Of a DNA stretch of 64,000 bases, positions 48,554 to 59,414 are shown one piece after another. A program made the position numbers and the translations under genes. Every line of letters begins with the position of its first letter. Within the stretch, counting starts at the first letter, position 1. This DNA is from Aequoribacter fuscus (GTDB taxonomy: Bacteria; Pseudomonadota; Gammaproteobacteria; Pseudomonadales; Halieaceae): assembly GCF_009910365.1 (NCBI RefSeq), contig NZ_CP036423.1, positions 1,922,001 to 1,986,000 of the forward strand, read 5' to 3'. Under the pieces are notes generated by a model that was given only the letters and a program-made list of their open reading frames with translations, was not told the origin of the DNA and did not search any database.

Positions 48554-49990
48554 ATGAGTTCAGCCAGCACTGCGACAGCTCTATCGACCCAGCGGATTGT
48601 AGAACTCAGCGAGCTACTCCAAGATAGCCTCGTGTCGCTCGACAGCGCCGATCTGGTCGAAGAGAGCACACTGCTGGCAAAGTCGCTATCGGCCTTAGCG
48701 ACCAATACTACGCAAACACTAAGCCGCCACGACCTACTCAATCACTACACTAGCGCTTGCGGCTATGCGGAAATCTTGCTCGAAGAGCTGGGTAACACAA
48801 CTCAAGAGGCACTGCAGCATGGCCTGACAGAGCTGGTGGCTGCCATCCGCGAGCTCAGTGCAACCCCCGAAGCGGTGGCGAAAGCGAGCCCTTCCTACAA
48901 ATCTGACCCCCGCAATACAAATGTCGGCAGTATTCTCGTAGTCGACGATCAAAACGATAATCGTGCGGTACTAAACCGCTTACTGAGCCGCGTTGGTCAC
49001 ACTGTGTACACGGCTGACAGCGGCGAAGCCGCTCTCGAACAACTTAGCACCCAAGCGATCGACGTCGTGCTGCTCGATTTATCCATGCCTGGTATGGGTG
49101 GCAAGACGGCCCTGACCAAAATCAAGGCCGACCCAAAACTTCGCTCGATCCCTGTCATAGTCATCTCAGGCCATCAAGAATTGGACTCGGTTGTCGAGTG
49201 TATTACCGCAGGCGCCGACGATTACCTGTTCAAACCCTTTAATTCCGTGCTACTGCATGCGCGAATTGCGGCGGGCCTTGAACGCAAGCAGTGGCATGAT
49301 CGGGAGGTGAACTACTTACATCAGCTCGAGCAGCGCGAAAAATTCATCCGCGCCACCTTCGGACGGTACCTGACCGACGAAATAGTGGCGGACATCTTAG
49401 AAAAACCCGAGGGTCTGCGTCTGGGTGGCGATCTAAAAGAAGTCACCATCTTAATGGCCGATATCCGAGGCTTCACCCAGCTATGCTCGCAAATGCCACC
49501 CGAGCAGGTTGTATCGTTGCTCAATGGCTACCTCGGCACCATGACTGAGATTATCATGCGCCACAGTGGTACGATCGATGAGTTTTTAGGGGACGCCATT
49601 CTCGCGGTATTTGGCGCACCAAAAGACGACCCAAATCACGCTCAAAGTGCGGTGGCTTGTAGCATTGAAATGCAACAGGCGGTCGCCGCGGTGAATCGAC
49701 AACACCAGACCTCGGATCTGCCGCAAATCAGCACGGGCATCGCCATTAATACAGGCACCGTGGTGGCGGGCAATATTGGTTCGGACCGACGCGCAAAATA
49801 CGGCTTTGTCGGCACACCAATGAACGTCACCTCGCGCATTGAGGACCTGTGCGAGGCCAACGAAATTTTGATCTCCGAAACCACGATGCAAGCGCTACCT
49901 AACACCGACCAACTGCATGATAGAGGGACACATTCATTAAAGGGTCTAGGTGCGCCAGTGCGCGTTTTTGGCGTCAAATGGCAGCAGTAA
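48554..49990 (+). CDS. Receiver-class III nucleotide cyclase fusion
   Basis: 478 aa. An N-terminal helical region (residues 1-110, with LSRHDLLNHYTSACGYAEILLEEL) resembles the HPt/histidine-kinase-like dimerisation module found before such receivers. The REC domain spans about 128-245, with D175 in VVLLDLSMPG as the phosphorylation site. The class III cyclase domain (about 290-475) has metal-binding Asp in EVTILMADIRGFTQL and DEFLGDAILAVFG, and NTGTVVAGNIG with YGFVGTPMNVTSRIE. It would produce cAMP when phosphorylated. The next genes are a lone receiver and a histidine kinase, giving a compact signalling set. Confidence 0.88.
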   Translation: MSSASTATALSTQRIVELSELLQDSLVSLDSADLVEESTLLAKSLSALATNTTQTLSRHDLLNHYTSACGYAEILLEELGNTTQEALQHGLTELVAAIRELSATPEAVAKASPSYKSDPRNTNVGSILVVDDQNDNRAVLNRLLSRVGHTVYTADSGEAALEQLSTQAIDVVLLDLSMPGMGGKTALTKIKADPKLRSIPVIVISGHQELDSVVECITAGADDYLFKPFNSVLLHARIAAGLERKQWHDREVNYLHQLEQREKFIRATFGRYLTDEIVADILEKPEGLRLGGDLKEVTILMADIRGFTQLCSQMPPEQVVSLLNGYLGTMTEIIMRHSGTIDEFLGDAILAVFGAPKDDPNHAQSAVACSIEMQQAVAAVNRQHQTSDLPQISTGIAINTGTVVAGNIGSDRRAKYGFVGTPMNVTSRIEDLCEANEILISETTMQALPNTDQLHDRGTHSLKGLGAPVRVFGVKWQQ

Positions 49991-49991
49991 A

Positions 49992-50360
49992 ATGAGCACG
50001 AAGTTACTTTTAGTCGAAGACAACGAACTGAATCGCGACATGTTAACGCGACGACTCTTGCGCAAAGGTTTCGAGGTCGTGACCGCAGAAGATGGTCTAG
50101 AAGCCCTCGAGCAAATGCGACAACACCAGCCCGACGTGGTCTTGATGGATCTCAACCTGCCGGTCCTGAGCGGTTGGGAGGCGTGCAAGATAGCGGCCAA
50201 TGATCCCGATCTTGCTCACATTCCCATGCTGGCGCTCACCGCCCACGCCCTTGAGCAAGAGCTCGAAAAGGCGCTGGACGCTGGGTGTAAAGACTACGCA
50301 ACCAAACCGATAGACTTTCCTGTGCTACTTGAAAAAATCGCAGGACTGCTCAACCCATGA
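49992..50360 (+). CDS. Single-domain response regulator
   Basis: 122 aa from ATG 49,992 (1 bp after the cyclase stop). It is a receiver only, with acidic pocket [13 protein letters not shown]53 in [14 protein letters not shown] in LALTAHA and K in ATKPIDF. It has no output domain and works as a phosphate shuttle or allosteric partner, as CheY/DivK-type proteins do. It is translationally coupled to the kinase by the ATGA overlap. Confidence 0.9.
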   Translation: MSTKLLLVEDNELNRDMLTRRLLRKGFEVVTAEDGLEALEQMRQHQPDVVLMDLNLPVLSGWEACKIAANDPDLAHIPMLALTAHALEQELEKALDAGCKDYATKPIDFPVLLEKIAGLLNP

Positions 50361-51883
50361 GCCTGCGCAAACGCCTTATCGTCTCCATGCTGACCATTTT
50401 AGCGTTGCTGTGCGTTAACGTAGGCACACATTTCTGGGGCAGTTTGGCCAGAAACGAGAGCATGATCGCCTATCGCGACTCCGTTCGCGCGGGTCAATTA
50501 TCGGATGAAATAGAGCGTTTACTGGAAGACCAGCGACAGCAAGTTCTGGTCCTAGCCCTGCTAAAAGAGACTACGGGCGACAAACTCGGCGCGAGCGAAC
50601 AACAAGCGGCGCTGGACAACATCGAAAGCATCAATCGTAAGGTACTGTCGCTCGGCCGCCTAAGCTGGGATGATACCGAGCAGACCTACCAGAATTTGAA
50701 AAGGTCTAACGATCAACTCCTCGAGCAATGGACTCGATTTTACGGGGGGTACAACGAGGAAGAACTCAACATAGATGTCGAAAACCCCCTGCTCTACCTA
50801 GAGACCAATCAACAACTGGACGCTTTAAAGCAGGAGCAAAGCAAGCTCGCGGTTGAGCGAGCCAGCATCATTGATAGCACCATTAAACTGACCGACCGCA
50901 TCACGGTAGGGGCCTTTATAACCACCCTGTTCCTCACATTTTTGCTTGGATTTATTCTGGTTCGCTATACCAACCGCTCGTTCAAGCGGCTCCAAAAAGG
51001 GACCGAGCTGATCGGTGCGGGCGACTTGAGCTTTCGCATTCAAACGGCAGATCAATCCGGCGAACTTGCCGATTTGGGCCGTGCCTTCAATGACATGTCG
51101 GAAAAGTTAGCCAACGCCATCGGCGAAGTCCAAATGGCCAAAGAACAGGCCGATTCCGCCAACGCCGCCAAAAGCACGTTTTTAGCCAACGTCTCGCACG
51201 AATTAAGGACGCCTCTGAACGCCATTATCGGCTACAGCGAGATGATTCAGGAAGAGGTCAACGACGGTGAGGCGATAAACAAAGACCAACTGCAAGAGGA
51301 TCTCACTAAAATCGTTTTTTCCGGGCGCCAATTGCTGACGCTGATTAACGATGTTCTTGATTTAGCCAAGATCGAAACGGGTAAGATGACTATCCATCCC
51401 GAGAGCTTCGACCCCATAGCAACCTTGCACACGGTAGCCGACTCGATGGCGCCGCTACTGAATACTCAGGGCAACGAGATGTGTTGGGATATTCAAGGCC
51501 CACTACCCTGCATTCACACCGACGCCACCAAGTTCCGCCAAATCGTGACTAATTTGTTGAGCAACGCCAACAAATTCACGGAAGCCGGATCAATCACCAT
51601 TAGAGCCGGCATTACCGATTCCCAAGAGCAAATTTGGATCGAAGTACGGGACACCGGTATTGGCATGACGGATCAACAGCTTGGGCGAATATTTGAAGCC
51701 TTTGAGCAAGCTGAGCGGAGCACGAGCAGCCGCTATGGCGGGACAGGATTAGGTCTGTCTCTGTGTCAAGAATTTGCCCACATGCTAGGGGGTGACATCA
51801 CAGCCTCAAGCACACCCAATGTGGGCAGCTCGTTTATTGTGACTCTTCCCGTGAACCTAGAGTTAGATCCCGAAGACGCTTAA
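50357..51883 (+). CDS. Membrane sensor histidine kinase
   Basis: 508 aa. TM1 is at about 8-28, a periplasmic sensor region runs from about 29 to 182 with helical character (four-helix-bundle type), and TM2 is at about 183-203. A HAMP domain (about 205-258) follows, then HisKA with H281 in [16 protein letters not shown], and HATPase_c (about 390-505) with [20 protein letters not shown] and [19 protein letters not shown]. It should phosphorylate the adjacent receivers. The signal sensed is unknown. The last 50 bp overlap the opposing lipoprotein gene. Confidence 0.92.
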   Translation: MSLRKRLIVSMLTILALLCVNVGTHFWGSLARNESMIAYRDSVRAGQLSDEIERLLEDQRQQVLVLALLKETTGDKLGASEQQAALDNIESINRKVLSLGRLSWDDTEQTYQNLKRSNDQLLEQWTRFYGGYNEEELNIDVENPLLYLETNQQLDALKQEQSKLAVERASIIDSTIKLTDRITVGAFITTLFLTFLLGFILVRYTNRSFKRLQKGTELIGAGDLSFRIQTADQSGELADLGRAFNDMSEKLANAIGEVQMAKEQADSANAAKSTFLANVSHELRTPLNAIIGYSEMIQEEVNDGEAINKDQLQEDLTKIVFSGRQLLTLINDVLDLAKIETGKMTIHPESFDPIATLHTVADSMAPLLNTQGNEMCWDIQGPLPCIHTDATKFRQIVTNLLSNANKFTEAGSITIRAGITDSQEQIWIEVRDTGIGMTDQQLGRIFEAFEQAERSTSSRYGGTGLGLSLCQEFAHMLGGDITASSTPNVGSSFIVTLPVNLELDPEDA

Positions 51884-52400
51884 GCGCCTTTTCGCGCTTA
51901 TCTAGATCGTCCTGCAGACCATCCGCTTGCCGTCGCAAATCATCTGCGTGATCCAGCATACTGACGAACATTTCAAGAGAATCACGCATCAGCAGCACAC
52001 CGGAGTGAACCTGCATGTCCGCACGATACTGCTTACTCAAACGCTCAAAACTCGCCCTACTGGACTGGGGCTCAAAAAACGGGCTACTGGGTAAGGTGCT
52101 GATAAACGCTATGGCAACAGCCGTTTCCCAGGCCGCTGCCTCGGTGCGCTCTATGCGCTGATGTCGCTGAAAATATTGCACTGCACTTATGTGGTCGCCG
52201 AGAGTCAGGGCATCGATGCCTTTTTCGAGAAACGTGACCCCTGGGTCATCGTCTGCGCCACCTGGGTCACATGCGCAAGTGGATGCTGCCGGCAAATTCA
52301 GCACAATCTCTGGCTGCGGCTCGGGCGTGTCAGATTTTGGCGGCGTCGCGGCACAGGCCGAAAGTAGAACACATCCTATGCCGATACTGATTAATCTCAA
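51834..52400 (-). CDS. Small outer-membrane-type lipoprotein
   Basis: 188 aa. The signal peptide [21 protein letters not shown] has lipobox LSAC. The mature protein has a Cys pair (CACDPGG) followed by tetratricopeptide-like helices ([38 protein letters not shown]) and a C-terminal coiled coil ([31 protein letters not shown]). The function is unknown. TPR-bearing lipoproteins of this sort often assist envelope assembly. Its 3' end overlaps the kinase gene by 50 bp on the opposite strand. Confidence 0.75.
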   Translation of the reverse strand: MRLISIGIGCVLLSACAATPPKSDTPEPQPEIVLNLPAASTCACDPGGADDDPGVTFLEKGIDALTLGDHISAVQYFQRHQRIERTEAAAWETAVAIAFISTLPSSPFFEPQSSRASFERLSKQYRADMQVHSGVLLMRDSLEMFVSMLDHADDLRRQADGLQDDLDKREKALKRLRDLTLGSREESQ

Positions 52401-52457
52401 TACACTGCTCCAGTGGTTTGTGCCACGAGTCTACACCGACTTTACCGCTTTACCAAA

Positions 52458-53942
52458 TTACTCAGGACGCATGTGAGGGAACAGCAGCACATCGCGAATT
52501 GATGGACTATCAGTAAGCAACATGACTAAGCGATCGATTCCGATCCCCTCTCCCGCCGTTGGCGGCATGCCGTATTCTAGTGCTCGAATATAGTCTGCAT
52601 CGAAGTGCATGGCTTCCTCATCACCGGCATCCTTCTCGGCGACTTGGGCTTTGAAGCGCTCGGCTTGATCTTCGGCGTCGTTCAGTTCAGAGAAACCATT
52701 GGCAAGTTCTCGCCCGGCGACAAAAAACTCGAATCGGTCGGTCACAAACGGATCGCTGTCGCTGCGGCGAGCCAAAGGCGACACCTCGGTAGGATAAGCC
52801 GTGATAAAGGTAGGCTGAATCAGTCGATGTTCTACCGTTTTTTCGAAAATCTCGATTTGTACTTTACCAAGTCCCCATGTCGGCTTGACATCGATGCCTA
52901 AGCTTTCTGCAAAAGCACACGCTTGAGCCATGTCAGCTAACTGCTCTGCACTGAGAGTCGGGTTGTGAGCCAAAATCGAATCGAACACCGTAAAGCGGTC
53001 AAACTCCCCAGAAAAATCTAGGGTGTGCCCCTGATAGTCGATGGTGGTGGCCCCCAGCACATCGCCTACCAAACCCTGCAACATTTGCTCAGTGAGCAGC
53101 ATGGCATCGCGGTAGTCAGCGTAAGCCCAGTAGTACTCTAACATCGTAAACTCTGGGTTATGTCGTGTGCTCAAACCTTCGTTACGGAAGTTGCGGTTGA
53201 TCTCGAAGACTCTTTCAAACCCACCCACGGTTAGACGCTTCAAGTACAGCTCAGGGGCGATGCGAAGATACATGTCTAAATCCAGCGCATTGTGATGCGT
53301 CACAAAGGGCTTGGCAGTTGCACCACCGGGAATCACCTGCATCATGGGAGTTTCGACTTCCATAAAACCGCGCGCTTCCATGAAATCGCGAATATAGGCC
53401 ACAATTTTTGAACGCAATTTAAAGCGAGCACGGACGTCGTCATTAACGATCAAGTCGACATAGCGCTGTCGATAACGCAGCTCTTGGTCTGCTAAACCGT
53501 GGTATTTGTCGGGTAGTGGACGCAGTGATTTGGTCAGCAGCCGCGCCTCTTCCATATTGATGTACAAATCGCCCTTGCCCGATTTATGCAAAGGGCCCTT
53601 AGCGGCGACAATATCGCCCAAGTCCCAAGTTTTAATCTGAGCAAGCGTTTCCTCACTCAAGGCCTGACGATTGATGTAAAGCTGAATTTGCCCACTCTCT
53701 TCTTGAATCAGCAAAAAGGCGCCGCGATTACGAATTAAACGACCCACAACAGCAAACTGCTGATCTGCTTGCTCCAGCGCTTCTTTGCTCTCTGAACCAA
53801 ACCGGGTCTGCAAATCACCGGCGTAGGCCGTACGTCGGAAATCGTTCGGAAAGGCTACGCCCTGCTCACGCAGACTCGCCAACTTTTGGCGGCGCTCGGC
53901 AATAAGCTTGTTCTCATCTTGGGGTTTCACCTGTTCAGACAT
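52458..53942 (-). CDS. lysS: Lysyl-tRNA synthetase (class II)
   Basis: 494 aa, normal length. N-terminal OB-fold anticodon-binding domain ([26 protein letters not shown]), then class II catalytic motifs: motif 1 around [16 protein letters not shown], motif 2 [25 protein letters not shown] and motif 3 at [11 protein letters not shown]. It charges tRNA-Lys. It follows prfB with 9 bp between the genes, the standard gammaproteobacterial pair. Confidence 0.97.
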   Translation of the reverse strand: MSEQVKPQDENKLIAERRQKLASLREQGVAFPNDFRRTAYAGDLQTRFGSESKEALEQADQQFAVVGRLIRNRGAFLLIQEESGQIQLYINRQALSEETLAQIKTWDLGDIVAAKGPLHKSGKGDLYINMEEARLLTKSLRPLPDKYHGLADQELRYRQRYVDLIVNDDVRARFKLRSKIVAYIRDFMEARGFMEVETPMMQVIPGGATAKPFVTHHNALDLDMYLRIAPELYLKRLTVGGFERVFEINRNFRNEGLSTRHNPEFTMLEYYWAYADYRDAMLLTEQMLQGLVGDVLGATTIDYQGHTLDFSGEFDRFTVFDSILAHNPTLSAEQLADMAQACAFAESLGIDVKPTWGLGKVQIEIFEKTVEHRLIQPTFITAYPTEVSPLARRSDSDPFVTDRFEFFVAGRELANGFSELNDAEDQAERFKAQVAEKDAGDEEAMHFDADYIRALEYGMPPTAGEGIGIDRLVMLLTDSPSIRDVLLFPHMRPE

Positions 53943-53951
53943 AATATTTCC

Positions 53952-55050
53952 TTAGCTTAAGCCACTCTTCAAAGAGGCTTGAATAAACATATCAATTGCA
54001 CCATCTAATACCGCTTGGGTATTTGAGGTTTCTACCCCCGTTCGCAGGTCTTTGATGCGAGATTGATCAAGAACATACGAGCGAATTTGGCTACCCCACC
54101 CGATGTCGGCTTTGGAGTCTTCTAACGCTTGCTGTTTCTCACTGCGTTTTAACATTTCGAGTTCGTACAGTTTACCACGCAGCAATTTCATCGCATTGTC
54201 ACGGTTCTGGTGCTGAGAGCGCTCGGTCTGACATTGCACTACCACCCCTGTGGGCAAGTGCGTCAAACGCACGGCTGAGTCCGTTTTGTTCACGTGCTGA
54301 CCACCCGCACCCGAGGCACGATAGGTATCCACGCGCAGATCGGCTGGGTTAATTTCAATTTCGATATTGTCGTCAATCTCGGGCGAGACAAAGACCGAAG
54401 CAAAGGATGTGTGCCGACGGTTTCCCGAATCGAAGGGTGATTTTCGTACGAGGCGATGCACACCCGTTTCGGTGCGCAACCAGCCAAAGGCGTAGTCCCC
54501 ATCAAATTTGATGGTCGCGCTTTTAATGCCAGCGACTTCACCCGCCGAACATTCAATCAGCTCGGTTTTAAAGCCCTTCGCCTCGCCCCAGCGCAAGTAC
54601 ATCCGCAGCAGCATTTCAGCCCAATCTTGCGCTTCGGTGCCACCAGACCCCGATTGAATATCGAGATAAGCGTTGTTCTCGTCAACCTCGCCCGAGAACA
54701 TGCGGCGAAACTCCAGCTCATCTAATATCGCCAGTAACTTCTGAATTTCGGATTTAATATCCTCTAACGAATCGACATCGTTTTCTGCCACGACCAGATC
54801 CAGCAAATCGGCAGTGTCATTCGCGCCCTCGGTGAGAGTCTCGATGGACACAACGATGGCTTCCAGTGCGGCCCGCTCTTTACCCAGGGCCTGGGCGCGT
54901 TCGGGGTCATCCCACACATTGGACTCACCCAACTCCAGTTCAACTTCGGTTAAACGCTCTTTACGCTCATCAAAGTCAAAGATACCCCCTGAGCACGTCT
55001 GTGCGCGCGCGAATATCTTCGAGTTGATTGTACAGAGGGTTGGTTTCCAT
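53952..55050 (-). CDS. prfB: Peptide chain release factor 2, programmed +1 frameshift
   Basis: About 365 aa after frameshifting. Translation begins at ATG 55,050 ([13 protein letters not shown]), meets an in-frame TGA at 54,976-54,978 and shifts +1 to continue through 54,977. Domain 3 has the tripeptide GGQ in [13 protein letters not shown] and the stop-reading motif SPF in [12 protein letters not shown]. The frameshift signal is present with all its parts. RF2 terminates at UGA/UAA. It lies upstream of lysS in one operon. Confidence 0.95.
54975..54990 (-). other. Programmed +1 frameshift site of prfB
   Basis: On the minus strand AGGGGGTATCTTTGAC: the internal Shine-Dalgarno AGGGGG, slippery CTT and stop TGA followed by C. 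When RF2 is scarce the ribosome slips forward at CTT, so RF2 limits its own synthesis only when abundant. TGA is codon 25 from the ATG. Confidence 0.97.
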
Positions 55051-55102
55051 ACCGAGGCCTGTGCGCTAAATTCAAGGGGCGCTAGTCTACCCTAGCCTGA
55101 CC

Positions 55103-56848
55103 TCAGAGTGAATGTTCAAGCGGCCTTTCTGCATATTCTATTATTAATTGCAGAGATTCTAAGCCTCGAAATTCGTTGACGTCTAAGCGATACAAAAACC
55201 GCAGCGTCTGTCCAAGGTTCGCCTGATAAAAATCAACATCGACATTAAAGGCAATGGCATCGAGCATTGCGTTTGACGATGCCAATTCCAGACGCATTTT
55301 TGCGTGCTGACCCGATAGAATTCGAAGCTCGACAATTCGAAACTCATTATCGAACAGAGGCTCTGGAAACTGCTGGCCCCAAGGCTGCAGGACTCTGAGT
55401 TCTTGCGCTACGCTCAAAGAAAATTCGGACTCACTCAAGGCACCATCGCTGAGCTTAACGGGGTAAAACAGTTCAGGAGGTGTATTGTCTTCAAGGAAGT
55501 TATCCAAGGCCTGACCAAAAGCCTCTAACGCGGAAGCAGGTATCGTAAGACCTGCCGCCATCGCATGCCCACCAAACTTTGAAATGAGACCTGGATTCAT
55601 GGTGGCAATCGAATCCAACACATCGCGGATGTGCACTCCTTCAATCGATCGAGCGGACCCTTTTAAATACTGCTCACCGTCATTGGCAAACACAATCACC
55701 GGGCGATGATATTGTTCTTTGATACGAGAGGCTAAGATACCGACCACGCCCTGGTGCCACGAGGCATCGTATAAGGTAATGGCTGCGGGTAATTTGCCCG
55801 CTTCGAAGGCCGGCAGCTGTGCAAGCAATACCTGGGCGTCAGCTTTCATGGTTTGCTCGATCAAACGCCGCTCTCGATTGAACTCGTCCAAACGATTTGC
55901 AAGCTCACGGGCTTCAAACAAATCACGAGATAGCAAGCAGCGAATACCCACAGAAATGTCATCTAAACGCCCTGCGGCATTTATGCGAGGCCCCAAAGCA
56001 AAGCCTAGGTCTTGCGCGACGAGCGTCCGCCACGACTTGTTGGCGACTTCTAGCAAGGCCTGAATACCCGGCCGCATGATTCCTGAACGCATGCGACGCA
56101 AGCCCTGTTCGACCAAAATTCGATTGTTGCGATCCAGTGGTACGACATCCGCCACCGAACCTAAGGCCACCAAATCCAGAAACTCGGCCAAATTGGGCTC
56201 TACGATACCTTTAGCCTCGAACCAGCCCTGGTCCCGCAAAAATGCGCGCAACGCCAGCAAGACGTAAAAAATAACACCCACGCCGGCAAGCGCCTTACTT
56301 TGAAAGGCACAATCAGGTTGATTCGGATTTACAATCACATCGGCATTAGGCAGTGTCTCTGCCGGCAGATGATGATCAGTCACCAGCACTTGCCACCCTT
56401 TGGCTTTCGCTAAGTCGATACCCGCATGACTCGCGATACCATTATCGACAGTCACAATCAGATCAGGCGCATACTGTGTCGCCACTTCAACGATTTCTGG
56501 CGTGAGTCCGTAGCCATAGTCAAAGCGGTTGGGAACCAGATATTGCACCTCATAGCCAAAGGCCCTCATGCAACTCACAAATAGGGTAACGCTGGTGGCA
56601 CCGTCAGCATCGAAGTCACCGACCACCAAAATCCGTTGGTTTCTCGACATCGCCGAAGCTATAAGCGCGGCGGCATCACGGGCTCCTAACAGGCCAGAAG
56701 GCGGGAGCAGACCGCCAAAGCCTAAATCCAACTCATCAGAAGAGCACACGCCACGGCTTGCGAGAATCCGAGCGAACAGGGCTCGCTCGTGCAGATCCGA
56801 GCCCGCACCTAAGGGATCTAGCCGTCGTTGGATAAGTGGTTTAGACAC
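55103..56848 (-). CDS. recJ: Single-stranded-DNA-specific exonuclease RecJ
   Basis: 581 aa. DHH domain with VVGDFDADGATS (Asp metal ligands) and VLVTDHHLPAE (DHH), a DHHA1 domain with FGGHAMAAGLTI, and a C-terminal OB-fold (FRIVELRILSGQHAKMRLEL). It degrades 5' ends of single strands in recombination and mismatch repair. The gene is 52 bp upstream of prfB and 10 bp downstream of ggt on the same strand. Length is typical. Confidence 0.95.
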   Translation of the reverse strand: MSKPLIQRRLDPLGAGSDLHERALFARILASRGVCSSDELDLGFGGLLPPSGLLGARDAAALIASAMSRNQRILVVGDFDADGATSVTLFVSCMRAFGYEVQYLVPNRFDYGYGLTPEIVEVATQYAPDLIVTVDNGIASHAGIDLAKAKGWQVLVTDHHLPAETLPNADVIVNPNQPDCAFQSKALAGVGVIFYVLLALRAFLRDQGWFEAKGIVEPNLAEFLDLVALGSVADVVPLDRNNRILVEQGLRRMRSGIMRPGIQALLEVANKSWRTLVAQDLGFALGPRINAAGRLDDISVGIRCLLSRDLFEARELANRLDEFNRERRLIEQTMKADAQVLLAQLPAFEAGKLPAAITLYDASWHQGVVGILASRIKEQYHRPVIVFANDGEQYLKGSARSIEGVHIRDVLDSIATMNPGLISKFGGHAMAAGLTIPASALEAFGQALDNFLEDNTPPELFYPVKLSDGALSESEFSLSVAQELRVLQPWGQQFPEPLFDNEFRIVELRILSGQHAKMRLELASSNAMLDAIAFNVDVDFYQANLGQTLRFLYRLDVNEFRGLESLQLIIEYAERPLEHSL

Positions 56849-56858
56849 AAATACTCAC

Positions 56859-58628
56859 TCAGTACGCCGTTACTGTCCCATCTTTTCGCATCTCGGTCGC
56901 ACCGGAATATACCCCGGTCTCGGGGTCTCGATAAATTGCCTGGTAACCACCAAACATAGCGCCAGCATCATTGTATTCCACCCTATGCCCCATCGCGCGC
57001 AAACGCTCTACCGTGCTTTGTGCTACACCCGGCTCAACATAAAGCACCCCATAGCCCTCGTAGGTCGTATCCGTGGGTGACGCACCGCCGTCGTGTAAAA
57101 ATCGCGCGGCATCTCCTGCCGCCTGAATATCTATGCCATACACCAACCAATTGATCAGAACCTGCACATGACCCTGAGGTTGCATGCCGCCTCCCATCAG
57201 ACCAAAACTCATGACAGGTCTATCACCCTGCATCAAGAACGCTGGAATAATGGTATGAAAAGGGCGTTTGCCGGACGCGTATACATTCGGGTGCCCTTCG
57301 GTCAAAGCAAACAGTTCACCTCGATCTTGCAGCATAAAACCCAGGCCATCAGGTACAAGCCCAGAACCCATACCGCGGTAATTTGACTGAATCAGAGAGA
57401 CCATCATGCCCGAGGCATCGGCGACCGTCAGATACGTCGTATCGCCCTCACCTTCGAGCAACACTTCGCTTGGGCCGTAATCATTGGCGGCTTGCTTGGG
57501 ATCAATACGCTGAAACTGCTGTTTACCGTATTCGTCTGAAATGAGCTGGTGGAGGGGCATTTCAGCAAAATCCGGATCAGCAAAACTGGCAGCCATGTCC
57601 GCAAAAGCCAAGCGTTTTGCTTCGACCATGTAATGTATCACCTCAGGAGAGCCTCGTTCCCACTGCGTGAAATCGACGTTCTTCAAGATCGACAGCATCA
57701 TCAAAGCCGCGAGTCCCTGTCCGTTGGGGGGAAGCTCATACAACGTATGGCCCTTATAATCGACACCCAGCGGCGTTACCCACTCGCCGCGATGCGCCTC
57801 AAGATCGGCCAGTCGCAAGTCCCCGCCAATGCGTTGCATATACGTGTCGATGGTTTGTGCAATCTTGCCGGAGTAAAAAGCGCTACGCCCTTCTTGTGCA
57901 AGTAAGGCAAGCGTGTCAGCCAGATCCGGGTTGCGAAACACCTCGCCCACCAATGGCGCCTTATCGTCGGCAAAATAGGTCGTCATGGCATTATCGAGCT
58001 CTTCTATCATTGGCGCCACCTGCTTAAAACGCGCTAAATTTCGCTCAAAGTAATAAGCGATCACTGGCGAGACAGGAAAACCATCGCGGGCGTAATCGAT
58101 AGCAGGTGCTAGCACCTCAGACATCGGGAGTTTTCCAAAACGTTCATGCATTGCAAACCAACCATCGACCGTCCCGGGCACCGTAACCGACAAAGATCCG
58201 TGTGAGGGAATTCCCTCATAGTTTTCTGGCAAACGCTGCTCTTGCTTTAGCCGCGCTATTGCGTCTTTCAATTCCTGCAGATCTCGTCCCATTGGGGAAC
58301 GCCCAGACCCGTTGTAGCCGTAAAGTGTTTGCGTTTTTGGATCCCAAATAATTGCAAATAAATCACCGCCGATTCCGTTACCTGTGGGCTCCATCAAACC
58401 CAACGCGGCATTTGCGGCAATGGCCGCATCAACTGCACTACCACCCTCTTTCAGGATATCTAGCGCTACTTGAGAAGCCAGCGGTTGTGCGGTCGCTGCC
58501 ATACCATTCTTGCCGTACACGGGACTGCGAGAATACTCTGGCCCCACAGGGCGCCCGCCCGAGCCCAGCTCTTGAGCGACTGCATTAGCAGATAATATGA
58601 ATGCCACCAACAGGAAAATCGTGCGCAT
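56859..58628 (-). CDS. ggt: Gamma-glutamyltranspeptidase
   Basis: 589 aa from ATG 58,628, chosen because a signal peptide follows at once (MRTIFLLVAFILSANAVAQE). A longer frame from 58,682 lacks one. The proenzyme cleaves itself before the nucleophilic threonine in GEGDTTYLTVADASG, giving two chains. GIGGDLFAIIWD is the large-subunit signature. It transfers or hydrolyses the gamma-glutamyl group of glutathione in the periplasm. It lies between a DUF599 gene and recJ, 10 bp from the latter. Confidence 0.93.
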   Translation of the reverse strand: MRTIFLLVAFILSANAVAQELGSGGRPVGPEYSRSPVYGKNGMAATAQPLASQVALDILKEGGSAVDAAIAANAALGLMEPTGNGIGGDLFAIIWDPKTQTLYGYNGSGRSPMGRDLQELKDAIARLKQEQRLPENYEGIPSHGSLSVTVPGTVDGWFAMHERFGKLPMSEVLAPAIDYARDGFPVSPVIAYYFERNLARFKQVAPMIEELDNAMTTYFADDKAPLVGEVFRNPDLADTLALLAQEGRSAFYSGKIAQTIDTYMQRIGGDLRLADLEAHRGEWVTPLGVDYKGHTLYELPPNGQGLAALMMLSILKNVDFTQWERGSPEVIHYMVEAKRLAFADMAASFADPDFAEMPLHQLISDEYGKQQFQRIDPKQAANDYGPSEVLLEGEGDTTYLTVADASGMMVSLIQSNYRGMGSGLVPDGLGFMLQDRGELFALTEGHPNVYASGKRPFHTIIPAFLMQGDRPVMSFGLMGGGMQPQGHVQVLINWLVYGIDIQAAGDAARFLHDGGASPTDTTYEGYGVLYVEPGVAQSTVERLRAMGHRVEYNDAGAMFGGYQAIYRDPETGVYSGATEMRKDGTVTAY

Positions 58629-58682
58629 AACTAAAGCCTCCGTTTGTCGATTGAGTCTGACGAATTGGGTGCAGGAACTCAA

Positions 58683-59414
58683 TTACTGATCGCGCAGGAC
58701 CTGAACCGCTTTTGACGCAAACTCGCGCTGCGCGAGAGTGAATAGAACCAAAGAACTGGCCCCGAGCAAAACCCAGACGTTGATCAACCACCCCAGTAAG
58801 GCTAACGCAAAATAGTAAGCGCGCAACCCGTGATTAAAATCGTGATTTGCCAGATCGGACATCTTGGCCGCTCGCAGGGCGAAAGCTTCGAACTCGTCAC
58901 TCAAGGGCAGCTCGATCGGCTCTCCATGATGAATAGGCGCCCCGCCCAACAAAATAGCGCACATAATGTACTGCCGAACGGCCCAGGTGAACTTAAAAAA
59001 AGCGTACACGAAAATCAGCGCCAAAAAGAAGAGCTTAGCCCGAACAGACTCCGCGGACGCTGAATCCGCCAGATGCGCTGAGTTAATCACCTCCACCAGA
59101 CCATCTGCCGACATCATGGCCGTTAAGGTACCGGCCAGCAGCAGAATCGTCGTTGAGGCAAAAAAAGTCACCACCCGCTCTAGATTGCCCAAGATTGTCG
59201 CATCGCTGACACGCTGCTCACGCAGCATCACCTGGCGCATCCAATGCTCTCGATGCTTGCGCATAATACTGGAAAGCGTGTGCTCCCGCTTAGCGCGAAA
59301 CTTAGCAATACGCGCGTAAGCAAACCAAGTACCAAAAAATATGGTGATCGCTACCCAATCTTTCACCATCAAAGGCGAATCAAAACCGCCGATCAGGGTA
59401 GCCGACCAATCCAT
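58683..59414 (-). CDS. DUF599 membrane protein
   Basis: 243 aa, four membrane segments (about 15-35, 85-105, 125-145, 205-230). DUF599 signature: FGTWFAYARIAKFR, REHWMRQVMLREQRVSDA, and LSDEFEAFALRAAKMSDLANHDFNHGLRAYYFALALLGW. Members are found in many gammaproteobacteria without known function. Its last gene position is between thrC and ggt. It starts at the base after the thrC stop. Confidence 0.85.
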   Translation of the reverse strand: MDWSATLIGGFDSPLMVKDWVAITIFFGTWFAYARIAKFRAKREHTLSSIMRKHREHWMRQVMLREQRVSDATILGNLERVVTFFASTTILLLAGTLTAMMSADGLVEVINSAHLADSASAESVRAKLFFLALIFVYAFFKFTWAVRQYIMCAILLGGAPIHHGEPIELPLSDEFEAFALRAAKMSDLANHDFNHGLRAYYFALALLGWLINVWVLLGASSLVLFTLAQREFASKAVQVLRDQ

